Shown here: piece by piece, positions 37,698-48,167 of the stretch | Layout of the letters: each line of letters begins with the position of its first letter | Numbering within the stretch: position 1 is the stretch's first letter | From: Idiomarina sp. | GTDB taxonomy: Bacteria > Pseudomonadota > Gammaproteobacteria > Enterobacterales > Alteromonadaceae | Assembly: GCA_020831965.1 (NCBI GenBank) | Contig: JAFIFP010000004.1 | Span: 1 to 64,000, forward strand | Reading direction: 5' to 3' | DNA length: 64,000 nt | Notes under the pieces: generated by a model | What the model saw: the letters and a program-made list of their open reading frames with translations, nothing else | Databases searched by the model: none | Told to the model about the DNA's origin: nothing | Program-made: the position numbers and the translations under genes

Positions 37698-39698
37698 TTA
37701 GAGCCTGAAGCTGCGGATTGAATCCTGCATCTCTGCTGACAAGCGCGCCACTTCGGCACTGGCTTCGTCAGTTTGACGCGCACCTGATTCGGCACGTTCA
37801 GCGATAGCCACGATGTCTTCGAGCTTCTCACTAATTTCCTGACTGGTTGCGTTCTGCTCTTCGGCTGCTGTTGCGATGTGCGTGCTACTGTCAGAGGCTT
37901 GATGCACTGAGTCGGTGATCGCCTGCAGCGCCACGGCAGCTTCTTCCGTTTGCGTCACACAGGTTTCAGCTTGCTTGCGACCGCGAACCATCACTTCTAC
38001 CGCACGAGATGAGTCTGTTTGTAAACTCTCGATCATCACCTGAATTTCTTCAGTCGACTGCTGTGTGCGGCTTGCGAGTGTGCGTACTTCGTCCGCTACC
38101 ACCGCGAATCCGCGTCCTTGCTCACCGGCACGGGCTGCTTCAATGGCGGCATTCAAAGCGAGTAGGTTGGTCTGATCTGCAATACCGCGAATAACGTCGA
38201 GGATACTGCCAATGTTCGAGCTGTTTTCAGACAATTGGTTAATAACTTCAGACGCATTCTGAATTTCTTTCGCCAGTTGCTCAATCGTTTTGCGATTCGC
38301 ATCGGAAATAACTTTTACGCGACCGGCTTCTTCGTCTGAATGCTGAATTTCCCGCAGCGCATCAGTTGCGGCGCGCGCCACTTCTGCCGAGGTACTGGTC
38401 ATCTCTTGCGTCGCAGTAGCCACCTGCTCAACCTGTGAACGCTGCTCTTGAATTGCATTACGCGACTCTGCGGATACGCCTGATGATTGCTCCGCCGCTG
38501 TCGCAAGCTGAGTCGCGCGCTCTGCGATGCCCTCAATTAAGGTTCGTAGATTGACGATCAGCTTGTTGATGTTACCTGCGAGTTCGCCGAATTCATCTTC
38601 ACTGGTGTCATCGAGAGTTTGTGTCAGATCACCGCTGGCTAAGGTATCGAGAATCTCATTCACATCACTCAGCGGACGGCTGATTGAACGGAGCGTCAAA
38701 ATTGCAATACCGATAGCTGCAAGAATTGAAACCAGAGTCAACGCGATATTGATCATGCTGCTACGGGAAATCACCGAAGTAGCTTCGTCACGAGTTTGCT
38801 CCGCAATACTCTGGACTTGTGCTTGCAGTTGTTCTAAGTCAGTGAGGAGGCGGGTCATTCGCTCAGCGTTGCTGGTGATGATGCCTTCGGACTGTTCGCG
38901 CAGCTGAAGTGACTGAATGGTGCGTTCCACCAAGGAATCATTCCGCCCTATGATCGCATTGCTGGCGGCTTGCATGTTTTCTTGAACGCCACTAATAAGA
39001 GGGTGACCACCCGCGAGGTTTTCCACTTCAGCGAAGCGTTCGTTCATACTTTGAACGGCCACTTCAATTTCATTGCGGATAATATCGGCACGGCTTAAAT
39101 CGTCGGCACTCAGCATGTCATAGCCCAAAGTAACCAAGGTATTGAGAGAGCTTTCGAGTAAACCGGTGCTATTCAATAAACTCTGTGAAATATCGGGTTC
39201 ATCGGTCAGATCTAGTAGCAGCATCGCCGCGTCATCTGCCGCAAATTCCACTTCGCGAATTTTACGCTGGCGAGCTTCGCCAAGTTCAATGTACCGCTGT
39301 TGGGAGTCAATTACCCGTTCAGCGTCCTGTACATAGCGGTTACTGCGCTCACGCACATCTACGATGTTGGTGCGTTGACCTGAACGTCGGAGCACTGTTT
39401 CAAGTACATCATACTCTGTACGCAATTCTGCCGCATCAGCTTGGTAACGTGTGCGATTCGCTTCAATGACCGCAAGGCTATCACTGTGAAAACTCTCGAG
39501 TTGAATTGAGTTGATCTGTAAGAGCTCTGTTTGCACATTACCAACCCCCAAGAGAGCAGGGATAGCAACTTCATTCACTTGCTCTGACGAGTCGCCGATG
39601 CTGCGTAAACCAAAGAACGAGCTCAGGCTGATAACGATTAGCAAAGCGGTGATGATGGCAAAGCCACCGATAATGCGCATTGCGACAGTAATTCTCAT
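37698..39698 (-). CDS. Methyl-accepting chemotaxis protein
   Basis: A 666-residue transmembrane chemoreceptor. Membrane segment 1 is about residues 7-31, and a periplasmic helical sensor domain follows to about 310. Membrane segment 2 (about 315-340) is followed by HAMP and the cytoplasmic signalling region, with the tip [20 protein letters not shown]. The protein ends with I-R-S-F-R-L and lacks the N-W-E-T-F-type tail, so CheR is not expected to dock at the C terminus. The ATG at 39698 has GGAG 8 bases upstream; the frame is open further back. The ligand is unknown. Confidence 0.92.
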   Translation of the reverse strand: MRITVAMRIIGGFAIITALLIVISLSSFFGLRSIGDSSEQVNEVAIPALLGVGNVQTELLQINSIQLESFHSDSLAVIEANRTRYQADAAELRTEYDVLETVLRRSGQRTNIVDVRERSNRYVQDAERVIDSQQRYIELGEARQRKIREVEFAADDAAMLLLDLTDEPDISQSLLNSTGLLESSLNTLVTLGYDMLSADDLSRADIIRNEIEVAVQSMNERFAEVENLAGGHPLISGVQENMQAASNAIIGRNDSLVERTIQSLQLREQSEGIITSNAERMTRLLTDLEQLQAQVQSIAEQTRDEATSVISRSSMINIALTLVSILAAIGIAILTLRSISRPLSDVNEILDTLASGDLTQTLDDTSEDEFGELAGNINKLIVNLRTLIEGIAERATQLATAAEQSSGVSAESRNAIQEQRSQVEQVATATQEMTSTSAEVARAATDALREIQHSDEEAGRVKVISDANRKTIEQLAKEIQNASEVINQLSENSSNIGSILDVIRGIADQTNLLALNAAIEAARAGEQGRGFAVVADEVRTLASRTQQSTEEIQVMIESLQTDSSRAVEVMVRGRKQAETCVTQTEEAAVALQAITDSVHQASDSSTHIATAAEEQNATSQEISEKLEDIVAIAERAESGARQTDEASAEVARLSAEMQDSIRSFRL

Positions 39699-39783
39699 AG
39701 TAAGCTCCAAACAAGAAAAAACATGCTGATGCTCTCGTGTCCTTGAAAACAATCATATTACCGATATTTTAGTCAAAAGTTGT

Positions 39784-40593
39784 TCAGCGTTTTAGCGCAG
39801 GAACCTGAATTTGCTGTTGGCGATTGATATCGTATAGCGTCAGGGACTCACCCCACACACACCCAGTATCAAGTCCAATTACATCCTCGCGTCCTGTGTT
39901 TCCAACAAGCGCTGCCCAATGACCAAAGAAAATCTGCGTCTTATGCGCTGGCCAGAAAGTATACCATGGTTCCAGTGCCGTTGGCGCTTGTGCCTTGGGT
40001 GACTCTTTCCAGCTTAATTCGAGCCTTTTTTCCGGCGTTAAATAGCGCATTCGCGTTAATGTATTGATTATAAAACGGTATCGGTCCATTCCTGACAAAC
40101 TTGAGTCCCATTCATCAGGTTTATTGCCGTACATCTGCTCGAGAAGTTGTATCCAGTCGTTGCTACGTAAAACATGCTCAATTTCTTGAGCATAGCCAAC
40201 AGCTTGGGGAGGTGTCCAGTCGGGATGTAATCCTGCATGAACCACAAGGTAATCATCAGACTCTGTTAGTAGCAAGGGTTGGTGTCGCAGCCACCGCAAT
40301 AGCTTATCGGCCTCTGACGATTCGACCACCTGCTGGGTATTGTCTTTTGCCGAAGTGGGACGGATGCCATTAGCGACGGCCAGAAGGTGTAGGTCATGAT
40401 TGCCTAGGCTGCATTGGAAGGCATCACCCAGCGAATAAAGATACTGCAGTGTTGCAAGAGAGTGAGGGCCCCGGCCTACGAGGTCGCCGACCGACCACAA
40501 GTCATCGCGGCCAGAGCTGAATTCTACGAGCGCTAAGGCCTGTTGGAGCTCCTCAATACAGCCGTGAATATCTCCAACGATATAGCGTGCCAT
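39784..40593 (-). CDS. apaH: Bis(5'-nucleosyl)-tetraphosphatase, symmetrical
   Basis: ApaH cleaves Ap4A to two ADP. The 269-residue calcineurin-like phosphatase has G-D-I-H-G-C (7-12), G-D-L-V-G-R-G-P (36-43) and G-N-H-D (64-67) as metal motifs. Length matches E. coli ApaH (280) within the normal range. AGGAG precedes the start. It is the last gene of the lptD-surA-pdxA-rsmA-apaG-apaH run, 8 bases after apaG. Confidence 0.97.
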   Translation of the reverse strand: MARYIVGDIHGCIEELQQALALVEFSSGRDDLWSVGDLVGRGPHSLATLQYLYSLGDAFQCSLGNHDLHLLAVANGIRPTSAKDNTQQVVESSEADKLLRWLRHQPLLLTESDDYLVVHAGLHPDWTPPQAVGYAQEIEHVLRSNDWIQLLEQMYGNKPDEWDSSLSGMDRYRFIINTLTRMRYLTPEKRLELSWKESPKAQAPTALEPWYTFWPAHKTQIFFGHWAALVGNTGREDVIGLDTGCVWGESLTLYDINRQQQIQVPALKR

Positions 40594-40601
40594 AGGTGCT
40601 C

Positions 40602-40976
40602 CTAGTGCAGAATGTTTGGCACCGCGAGGCGGAATAAAGGAATTGGAACATCCAACGGATTGCCTGCTGATGAAATCATGCCGTAAGTACCTTCCATGCT
40701 TCCGACAGGCGTCTTCAATACAGCGCCACTGGTATAGCTAAAAGAATCTCCAGGGGCAATCAGGGGCTGCTGACCAACCACCCCTTCACCTGTCACATGA
40801 GTGACTTTGCCATCAGCATCTGTGATATGCCATTCACGGGTCAACAATTGCACCTGATCGTGGCTTTGATTGGTGATAGTAATGGTGTAGGCAAATACGA
40901 ACTGCTCTTTATCTGGATCCGACTGGCTCTCCAGATACTGGGTCTTAATACTCAAGGCGATGTTGTAGTCACTCAT
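40602..40976 (-). CDS. apaG: ApaG domain protein
   Basis: A 124-residue beta-sandwich protein (ApaG/DUF525), conserved next to apaH. Its function is still unclear in bacteria. The family pattern is [26 protein letters not shown], and G-T-Y-G-M. The start at 40976 overlaps the rsmA stop as ATGA, typical of coupled genes; the frame is open 30 bases further but without family support. Confidence 0.94.
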   Translation of the reverse strand: MSDYNIALSIKTQYLESQSDPDKEQFVFAYTITITNQSHDQVQLLTREWHITDADGKVTHVTGEGVVGQQPLIAPGDSFSYTSGAVLKTPVGSMEGTYGMISSAGNPLDVPIPLFRLAVPNILH

Positions 40977-41788
40977 AACTCGGTCGCTGGTTGTTCTGAT
41001 AGCCAATTTGAAATGCGCACTAAATCACTTACTGAGAGCACTTCTGGGCGCACGCTTGGGTCGAGACCTAGGGCTACGATTTGCTCTTCATTCATCAGCT
41101 TCTTCAAGTTGTTTCGCAGTGTTTTCCGGCGCTGATGGAATGCTGTATGACAGACATGGTTGAGCATTGCGCGGTCGATAACCGGGTGCGGGTTGTTTTG
41201 CCACGGCGTCAAACGCACAACTGCGGAATCAACTTTCGGGGCAGGGGTAAACGAATGAGGAGGCACATCAAGCACGGGCGTCACTTCGCAGCATTGTTGC
41301 ACCATCACCGAAAGGCGGCCAAAAGTCTTGCTACCTGGTGCGGCGGCCATGCGATCGACGACTTCTTTTTGCAACATAAAGTGCATGTCTGCAATGTGCT
41401 CAAGATTATCTAACAAGTGGAAAATTAATGGCGTCGAAATGTTGTAAGGTAGGTTACCAAATACTCGCAACGGCCCGCCAGCTTGTTCAGCTAGCGTGGT
41501 GAAATTGAATTTCAATGCATCACTGCGATGGACTGTAAGCTGATCTTTTAGGGTTGGGTGTTTTTCCAATCGAGCAGCGAGGTCGCGGTCTAGCTCAACC
41601 ACATGCAAATGACCTGAGCGCTCTGCCACTGGACCCGTTAAAGCGGCAAGCCCAGGGCCAATCTCGACGAGGTGCTCACCTGGTTGAGGGTAAATGGCGG
41701 CAACGATACCGCTGATCACGGATTCGTCATGGAGAAAGTTCTGTCCGAAACGTTTACGGGCGCGATGCCCTTCTAATGCTTTATTCAT
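40973..41788 (-). CDS. rsmA: 16S rRNA dimethyladenosine transferase
   Basis: RsmA (KsgA) dimethylates two adenosines at the 3' end of 16S rRNA, a late step of small-subunit assembly. The 271-residue protein has [10 protein letters not shown] at the N terminus, [11 protein letters not shown] as the SAM loop, and N-L-P-Y-N-I-S-T as the catalytic motif. It overlaps pdxA by 8 bases at its start and apaG by 4 bases at its end. Confidence 0.97.
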   Translation of the reverse strand: MNKALEGHRARKRFGQNFLHDESVISGIVAAIYPQPGEHLVEIGPGLAALTGPVAERSGHLHVVELDRDLAARLEKHPTLKDQLTVHRSDALKFNFTTLAEQAGGPLRVFGNLPYNISTPLIFHLLDNLEHIADMHFMLQKEVVDRMAAAPGSKTFGRLSVMVQQCCEVTPVLDVPPHSFTPAPKVDSAVVRLTPWQNNPHPVIDRAMLNHVCHTAFHQRRKTLRNNLKKLMNEEQIVALGLDPSVRPEVLSVSDLVRISNWLSEQPATEL

Positions 41789-42773
41789 TGAGTGCGTGTG
41801 CTGCCATGCTGATTGCTTGCTTGAGCGCTAATCGAAAACTTCCAACATCGGCACTGCCGTGGCCAGCTAAATCGAGCGCTGTGCCATGGTCAACAGAGGT
41901 GCGAACGAACGGAAGCCCCAGGGTAATATTCACGGCGTTGCCGAATCCCTTGTATTTTAACACGGGTAAGCCTTGGTCGTGATACATCGCGAGCACAACG
42001 TCTGCCTGCTCAAGATATTTAGGCTGAAAAATGGTATCCGCGGGATAAGGACCACGCAGATCATAGTGACGAGAGTCTCTGAGTTCATTCAGTGTAGGTT
42101 CAATAACGTCGATTTCTTCATGACCTAAATGACCCCCTTCACCTGCGTGGGGGTTCAAGCCGCACACCAGAATTCGAGGTTCGGCTAAGCCGAATTTCTG
42201 CTGCAGATCATCGTGTAGAATTTCAATCACGCGAATCAGACGTTCTCGGGTAATAGCTTTAGACACATATGCGAGAGGAATGTGAGTGGTCACAAGGGCG
42301 ACACGCAATCCCTCGGTCGCGAGCATCATCACCACATCATTTCGACCCGCTTGCTGTGCGAAGAATTCCGTATGGCCGCTGAACGCGACACCTGCTTGGT
42401 TAATAATCCCTTTGTGTACCGGACCGGTGACGATAGCGGCAAGTTCGCCCGCTAAATTAGCCTGACTGGCTGCGGTCAATGTCGCTACTACATAGGCACT
42501 ATTCGCCTCGTTTAATTGGCCGGGAACCACGGTTTCGACAACTGGGATCGGTGCCAGTGTCAGGGTGCTTGGTGCCTGCGGTTGACCTGCTTGGTCAGGC
42601 CGATAGTCGCGAAGCGTGAGAGGAAGACCCAATTGTTGAGCGCGACTCTCCAGTAGATCGCGGTCCGCGAAAACAACGAGCTCCGCCTCCCAGTGTTGTT
42701 GGGCCAGCTCGATGATTAGATCTGGCCCGATACCGGCAGGTTCCCCCGGGGTAATCGCGATGCGTGGAATCAT
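41781..42773 (-). CDS. pdxA: 4-hydroxythreonine-4-phosphate dehydrogenase
   Basis: PdxA oxidises 4-phosphohydroxythreonine in the DXP-dependent route to pyridoxal phosphate. The 330-residue protein begins [14 protein letters not shown], and carries G-H-T-E-F and H-D-Q-G-L-P, which hold metal ligands. The ATG directly follows the surA stop. With epd (61058-62149), which makes an early precursor of the same pathway, this indicates PLP synthesis by the E. coli route. Confidence 0.97.
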   Translation of the reverse strand: MIPRIAITPGEPAGIGPDLIIELAQQHWEAELVVFADRDLLESRAQQLGLPLTLRDYRPDQAGQPQAPSTLTLAPIPVVETVVPGQLNEANSAYVVATLTAASQANLAGELAAIVTGPVHKGIINQAGVAFSGHTEFFAQQAGRNDVVMMLATEGLRVALVTTHIPLAYVSKAITRERLIRVIEILHDDLQQKFGLAEPRILVCGLNPHAGEGGHLGHEEIDVIEPTLNELRDSRHYDLRGPYPADTIFQPKYLEQADVVLAMYHDQGLPVLKYKGFGNAVNITLGLPFVRTSVDHGTALDLAGHGSADVGSFRLALKQAISMAAHALNE

Positions 42774-44057
42774 CTACTGTTTGAACTCAACGTATGCTGC
42801 TTCACGAATTTCTTGGAACCAAGACTCTAGCTCTTCCTGATATTTACGGCTGTAGAGCATATTTTGCGCGTACTCAACGATACGCTGGTCTGTTACGTCG
42901 ACAGTGCGGCGATCAAGCACTTCAACAATATGCCAGCCATGCTCAGTACGGAAAGGTTCGCTCAACACGTTCGCTTCGAGTGTCTGCACTTTTTGTTTAA
43001 ATTCAGGGACATAAATCTCAGGGTTGCGCCAGCCAAGATCGCCATTGTTGGCGGCTGACCCGGGGTCTGCAGAATGTTCTGCGGCAAGTTCACCGAATGA
43101 CTTCTCGCCATTAACAATTTGCCGACGAATATCTTCGAGTAACTGCCGTGCGCGACTTTCAGAAAGGATAACCGACGGCTGAATCAAGATGTGACGAGCC
43201 CGTACTTCAGTCTCTTGCGCTTGTTGGGCACCGCGAACATCGTGTACGCGAAGAATATGGAAACCTACGCCACTACGCAGCGGACCAATAATTGAACCTG
43301 CTTGCGAGTTTTGCTCAATGGCATTCGCGAAGAGCGTTGGCATGGCATTTAAAGATAACCAGCCCATGGCGCCGCCTTCGAGAGCGTTTGCTGCATTCGA
43401 AGCAGTAATGGCTACATCCGCAAAGTCTTCACCTGCTTCCAGAACCTGCATGACTGCATCCGCACGACGACGCGCAGCGGGCTCATCTTCTTCACCGGCT
43501 TCATTCTGGAAACCGATGAGGATATGACCGATGTTGTATTCAATCTGACTACCATCTTGATCACGTATCATTCGCACCAACATATTGGTTTCTTGCGGAC
43601 TGATATAGATGCGACGGCTGACCTGTGCACGCTGGACTTCATTCATAACGATTTCGCGGCGAATTTCTTCGCGATAATCAGACCAGCTCATACCTAAGGT
43701 TGTGATCTGTTGACGTAATGCGTCCACCGGCATGTTTTCGTCTGCCGCAATCATGGCAATCGTCTGGTCAAGCTGGGCATCACCGATACGCAAACCAGCC
43801 CGCTCAGCCATTTGCAGCTGGAGATTCTGTAGAATCAAACGTTCTGTTGCTTGCGTGCGCAAAGCAGAATCTGAGGGCGGTGTGCGCCCCGCATCGACAA
43901 GTTCTCGACGCACTCGATTCATCAGGGTTTGGATTTCACTTTCGAGGACCACGTCATTGTCGACGACAATAGCGATACGGTCTAAGTCTTGCGCGTGAAC
44001 GCCGACCAGCATGAAAGAAAGGAATAGGCTGGCCACACACACTTTCAAACGTTTCAT
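42774..44057 (-). CDS. surA: Periplasmic chaperone and peptidyl-prolyl isomerase SurA
   Basis: SurA escorts outer-membrane proteins across the periplasm. The 427-residue protein has a signal peptide (residues 1-22), a SurA N-terminal domain with D-R-I-A-I-V-V-D-N-D-V-V, and two parvulin domains (about 170-275 and 280-380). The second contains A-R-H-I-L-I and D-L-G-W. It ends with a basic/aromatic helix, as in E. coli. It lies 10 bases after lptD and directly before pdxA. Confidence 0.97.
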   Translation of the reverse strand: MKRLKVCVASLFLSFMLVGVHAQDLDRIAIVVDNDVVLESEIQTLMNRVRRELVDAGRTPPSDSALRTQATERLILQNLQLQMAERAGLRIGDAQLDQTIAMIAADENMPVDALRQQITTLGMSWSDYREEIRREIVMNEVQRAQVSRRIYISPQETNMLVRMIRDQDGSQIEYNIGHILIGFQNEAGEEDEPAARRRADAVMQVLEAGEDFADVAITASNAANALEGGAMGWLSLNAMPTLFANAIEQNSQAGSIIGPLRSGVGFHILRVHDVRGAQQAQETEVRARHILIQPSVILSESRARQLLEDIRRQIVNGEKSFGELAAEHSADPGSAANNGDLGWRNPEIYVPEFKQKVQTLEANVLSEPFRTEHGWHIVEVLDRRTVDVTDQRIVEYAQNMLYSRKYQEELESWFQEIREAAYVEFKQ

Positions 44058-44067
44058 AGATAATCCA

Positions 44068-46368
44068 CTAATTACTTAAATAAAAGGGGCGACGGTATCC
44101 AAAAATACCCTGTTGCAGCATACCGATAAGTGTGTCGCTTGCGCCACCCAAACCGGTAATCATAAACTGCACACTGACGCCATTATCAAAATCTGCCGGG
44201 AGCTCGGGGCTTCCGGGCGTTACTATTTCAAAGTTCCGATTGATCCGACGATAACCACTCAAACGAACCGACCAGCAACAACTGTCATACTGAAGACCAA
44301 TTAATGCGTCCATAGTTCGCCCGCGTCGCACATCATGATACCAATGTGACGCAAAAGCCCACTCTGCATTCAGTCGCCACGAGGCAACATAGCCGAGCTG
44401 CTCAACTTCTTGCTCGGTGCCGAGTAAGCCACGAACCCGTCTGTAGTTGAACTGTATCAAGTTCCCGTCGTCTTTTCGATATTCTACGGCAGCCCGACCT
44501 TTTCTGACCAAGCTTAAGGTCGTGTCGTATTGTACGGCTGAACTTGCAAACCAGCGCTGGCTCAAGCGGAAATCAAGCTCAGCCGCCACCTCAGAGTTAC
44601 TTGCCGTAATCCGACTGGTTTCGTCAAAGAGCTGGGTTTGGCTTTCGTCGAGATAGAATATCTGACCGAGCGAGAAACGCAGAAGTTCCTCGGCCCCTGC
44701 ATCGAATAAACTCGTGCTGGCTCCAAGGGTGATCTGATGTGCATCGGCAATACGGTCGAGCCCGGTAAATCGCCGAGGACGAAATAAGCTGTAGTAGTCA
44801 TCCTGCATTAAAATTGTATCGTAAATACCAATATCGCTCTGGTCGCGGAATGGGACATACAGGTATTGGAGCTGCGGCGTTAATGTTTGAAAACCACCGG
44901 TCAGCGGCAATTCGCGTTCCAAATGAATGCGCGCATTGGTACGAAACTCGGGTAATGCACGAGTCGCAGAGCGCGTCATGGACGCATTGGGTGTGCGTTG
45001 TTGGTAGTGCGTGAGCAAGTAGCCAGCTTGCGCTTGCCAATCCCAACCAGGGCGTTGCATACCATAAGTAAAGGTCGGCTCAATATGGAAGCGAGAGGTG
45101 TAGTCACTGCCGTCATTAGGATTGCGAAAGTGACTGAACTCTGAAAATACCTGATAACTCAAATTTCCGAGTAACTCGTCTTGTTGCGTAAGACTAAAGC
45201 GCGGCGCCGTGCGATAGGGTTGCACATAGGGCCCAAGCATCTGGAAGTCTTCGACTTGTATCTGCATATGCAAATTGTCATCGTGGTAATCCAGTTGTCC
45301 ACGGCGATACAAGTGAGCGTCGGCACGGTTCGCATAGGCGCTACCAAAGTCATTGATGTAAGCCGTGTCGCTGGTCTGCAGAAACTCTACGTAGCCCGAC
45401 CAATTACTGCTGAGTTCACTCTCGTTTTCGAAGCGTACGAAAGAGCGGTTAGGGCGTCCGTCAATACCGCGATCTCTGCGTAAGTATTCGAGATTTAGCT
45501 GCATATCGTGTTGGGGCGTTAACGCGCGGTACTCACCCATTGCCATGGTGCCTCGTTGAGTCATCAGGCGGGGCGTTAGGGTTGCGTCTCGATTTGGTGC
45601 TAGGTTCAAATACCAAGGCGCTTCGATTTCTAAACCAGTGCGCGAAGAACTGCGCACGGTCGGATACAGCAGGCCGCTTTTGCGTTCGTCAGTCAGTGGA
45701 AAACTGAAACGCGGAATATATAGCACCGGTACATCAAACAAGCGCATTTGCGCGCCCGTTGCGGTTCCCCAGGATTCTTGTTCATTCATGGCAATGCTGT
45801 TGGCATGAATACTCCATGCAGGGCGGTCACCCGGGCACGTAGTAAAACTGCCATCGCGTAATATGACCGAACGTCGACCTTCCTCAGCTTCAATTTCAAT
45901 ACTTCCGGCGCTGCCGAATGCAGAGGTTGGAATGAGTAAATACTCACTTTTTGTCACTTGTGCCGTGGCGAGATTCATATCGGCATGCAGTTCTTCTGCG
46001 CGAATGGCAATGTAGCCGTCGGAGTAAATAATGCCACCAAAGGCTCGTAATTGACCTGTCCATTGGTCAAATTGCGCTTCTTCGGTGCTGAGCCATTGGT
46101 TGAGCTGATGAATTTCAACGTTTCCAGAAAAGCGTCCATAGCGATCAGCCGTCACGCTACCATAGTCCGCAGCGATACTTATTTCGTCATCAGCATATTC
46201 GGGCTGAAAAGGTTGGAAGACTGGCAGCCATGCTGGGTTGACCCGGCACACTTTGAGTAGTGAAGGATTACTTTCTGCGTTCGCAATGTCTGCATGAGCC
46301 AGCCCCGGCGTACCCAACAGGGTTCCGGTAAAGAGTAAAATGGGCAGTGAACGGGCACTCTTTCGCAT
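44068..46368 (-). CDS. lptD: LPS-assembly protein LptD
   Basis: LptD is the outer-membrane channel that, with LptE, places lipopolysaccharide in the outer leaflet. The 766-residue protein has a signal peptide ending A-H-A-D, an N-terminal OstA-like jellyroll and a large C-terminal barrel. The four cysteines that form disulfides in E. coli have counterparts: one near the mature N terminus (L-L-K-V-C-R-V), one at the end of the N domain (T-T-C-P-G) and the pair C-C near the C terminus. Upstream in-frame codons exist; the ATG at 46368 is chosen for the signal peptide, with a weak ribosome binding site. Confidence 0.94.
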   Translation of the reverse strand: MRKSARSLPILLFTGTLLGTPGLAHADIANAESNPSLLKVCRVNPAWLPVFQPFQPEYADDEISIAADYGSVTADRYGRFSGNVEIHQLNQWLSTEEAQFDQWTGQLRAFGGIIYSDGYIAIRAEELHADMNLATAQVTKSEYLLIPTSAFGSAGSIEIEAEEGRRSVILRDGSFTTCPGDRPAWSIHANSIAMNEQESWGTATGAQMRLFDVPVLYIPRFSFPLTDERKSGLLYPTVRSSSRTGLEIEAPWYLNLAPNRDATLTPRLMTQRGTMAMGEYRALTPQHDMQLNLEYLRRDRGIDGRPNRSFVRFENESELSSNWSGYVEFLQTSDTAYINDFGSAYANRADAHLYRRGQLDYHDDNLHMQIQVEDFQMLGPYVQPYRTAPRFSLTQQDELLGNLSYQVFSEFSHFRNPNDGSDYTSRFHIEPTFTYGMQRPGWDWQAQAGYLLTHYQQRTPNASMTRSATRALPEFRTNARIHLERELPLTGGFQTLTPQLQYLYVPFRDQSDIGIYDTILMQDDYYSLFRPRRFTGLDRIADAHQITLGASTSLFDAGAEELLRFSLGQIFYLDESQTQLFDETSRITASNSEVAAELDFRLSQRWFASSAVQYDTTLSLVRKGRAAVEYRKDDGNLIQFNYRRVRGLLGTEQEVEQLGYVASWRLNAEWAFASHWYHDVRRGRTMDALIGLQYDSCCWSVRLSGYRRINRNFEIVTPGSPELPADFDNGVSVQFMITGLGGASDTLIGMLQQGIFGYRRPFYLSN

Positions 46369-46470
46369 CAATGTGCTAACAAACTCGCGGGTTTCGATTT
46401 GGTCGCTATGATAAAGCAATTTTCTTCCGCTCGCTATTTGATAAGATGAAGCCACATTGCGGAGGACCTT

Positions 46471-47502
46471 GTGAATTCAACGAATCGTCTAGAACTACTT
46501 CAGGCATGGACAGCGCAGCATAGCGCGCTACCGCAGCCGACCTTGCAGTTATTGGCTGGAGACGCCAGTTTTCGCCGATATTATCGGGTGACGAGTACAG
46601 CTCAACAAAGCCAAGTACTGGTTGATGCGCCACCTCCTGAGTCATTAGAACCCTTTCATTCCGTTGCTCTCGCATATTTACAAGCGGGTGTCCTGGTGCC
46701 GCAGGTTCATGCGAGTGACACCCAGCTGGGCGCGATGTTACTCGATGATTTAGGTGATTGTTTGCTCCTGCAAACCGAGGCTCCGGCCTACGATCGTTAT
46801 CGTCAAGCCATTGAGGCCTTGCCTAATATTATGCGAGTCACTGAAACTCGTTTGGGAGCCTTGCCGCCCTACGATCTTGAGTTATTGAAGCGCGAAAATG
46901 CCTTGTTCTTTGAATGGTTAATCGGTCGTCATTTAGGTTTGGAACTGACCGCAGCGGAAGAAAAGTTATGGCAAGGTTTTACCGACCTATTAAACGAAAG
47001 ATCGCTGCAGCAGCCGCGTGTTGGCGTGCATCGAGATTACCACTCGCGCAATCTTATGATCACGGCTGACAATCAACTGGCAGTGATTGATTTCCAAGAC
47101 GCCGTTGTGGGCCCCATTACTTATGACTTGGTGTCGTTGCTGCGCGATTGTTATGTGAAATGGCCTGCTGATTTTGTCGACGGGTTAGTTGCGTACGCCC
47201 ATGACATGTTGCGTGAAGAAGCGTTGTTAGATCAGAGTGTCAGCCTCGCGGAGTTTCAGGAGTGGTTCGATTGGACTGGGTTGCAGCGGCATACCAAGGC
47301 CAGTGGGATCTTTGCGCGTCTATTTCATCGTGATGGAAAGTCGGGATATTTGGCCGATATTCCGCAAACAGTGGGTTACTTGACCGATATTGCAGGTCGT
47401 TATGAAATCCTCAACCCGTATTATGACTGGCTAGAAGAACGTATTGTTCCTGCCTTAAATGCCAAGAATGCGGCTGCCGTGGAGCCAGCATGCGAGCCAT
47501 GA
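46471..47502 (+). CDS. amgK: N-acetylmuramate/N-acetylglucosamine kinase AmgK
   Basis: AmgK phosphorylates the anomeric position of MurNAc (and GlcNAc) in the Pseudomonas-type recycling route that bypasses MurA. The 343-residue protein has the aminoglycoside-phosphotransferase-like fold: G-D-A-S-F-R-R-Y-Y-R at the N terminus, the catalytic V-H-R-D-Y-H-S-R-N-L, and I-D-F-Q-D-A. The start is GTG with GGAGG upstream. It overlaps murU by 13 bases. It is divergent from lptD, a known neighbour of this pair in pseudomonads. Confidence 0.92.
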   Translation: MNSTNRLELLQAWTAQHSALPQPTLQLLAGDASFRRYYRVTSTAQQSQVLVDAPPPESLEPFHSVALAYLQAGVLVPQVHASDTQLGAMLLDDLGDCLLLQTEAPAYDRYRQAIEALPNIMRVTETRLGALPPYDLELLKRENALFFEWLIGRHLGLELTAAEEKLWQGFTDLLNERSLQQPRVGVHRDYHSRNLMITADNQLAVIDFQDAVVGPITYDLVSLLRDCYVKWPADFVDGLVAYAHDMLREEALLDQSVSLAEFQEWFDWTGLQRHTKASGIFARLFHRDGKSGYLADIPQTVGYLTDIAGRYEILNPYYDWLEERIVPALNAKNAAAVEPACEP

Positions 47503-48167
47503 TTCTTGCCGCAGGTCGCGGTGAACGCATGCGACCTTTAACTGATCACACGCCCAAGCCCTTGTTACAAGTTGGTGGGCAGCCCTTGATTGCGTGGCAC
47601 TTGCAAAGACTGCAACGGATCGGCGTTGATACGGTGGTAATTAACACGGCTTGGCTCAGTGAGCAGTTGGTGGCGGCGATTGGCGACGGCGAAGCGTTTG
47701 GCGTTCACGTAATTTGGTCTCATGAGCCGGAGGGCGGTTTGGAGACTGCGGGTGGCTTGCGCGCGGCGCGAGCTCACTTGGAGCAGGGGCCATTCATTCT
47801 CGTAAATGGTGATATTTATACGGATTACGATTTTGCTAATTTACCCCGCCAGGTCGTGCCTGGAAGTGCCCATATTATTCTTGTGACGAATCCGCCGCAT
47901 CACCCCCAAGGGGATTTTTCGTTAAGTAATGGGCGTGTTGTCCATGCCCAAGCCCATGCCCAAGTACAATCACTCACCTACAGTGGCATTGCAATGATTC
48001 ATCCTGATTTCCTAAAACCTATAGCGGAGGGAAAGCAACCATTGCGGCCTTATTTTGAACAGTCGATCAATGCGGGGTTGTTATTTGGGGAGCATTACAT
48101 GGGGCGTTGGGCCGATGTAGGCACTCCAGAGCGACTAGCGCAACTCAATCGGGAGTTAACTCGCTGA
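47490..48167 (+). CDS. murU: N-acetylmuramate 1-phosphate uridylyltransferase MurU
   Basis: MurU turns MurNAc-1-phosphate into UDP-MurNAc, completing the AmgK route. The 225-residue nucleotidyltransferase starts M-R-A-M-I-L-A-A-G-R-G-E-R-M-R-P-L-T, with the usual P-K-P-L-L, and has V-N-G-D-I-Y-T-D-Y as metal site. An in-frame tandem duplication gives H-A-Q-A-H-A-Q near residue 153. It overlaps amgK at its start and djlA by one base at its end (TGATG). Confidence 0.94.
   Translation: MRAMILAAGRGERMRPLTDHTPKPLLQVGGQPLIAWHLQRLQRIGVDTVVINTAWLSEQLVAAIGDGEAFGVHVIWSHEPEGGLETAGGLRAARAHLEQGPFILVNGDIYTDYDFANLPRQVVPGSAHIILVTNPPHHPQGDFSLSNGRVVHAQAHAQVQSLTYSGIAMIHPDFLKPIAEGKQPLRPYFEQSINAGLLFGEHYMGRWADVGTPERLAQLNRELTR

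Noticed and set aside
47941-47972. Tandem repeat CATGCCCAAG inside murU
   Set aside because: It is an in-frame duplication coding H-A-Q-A-H-A-Q and has no sign of regulatory meaning.
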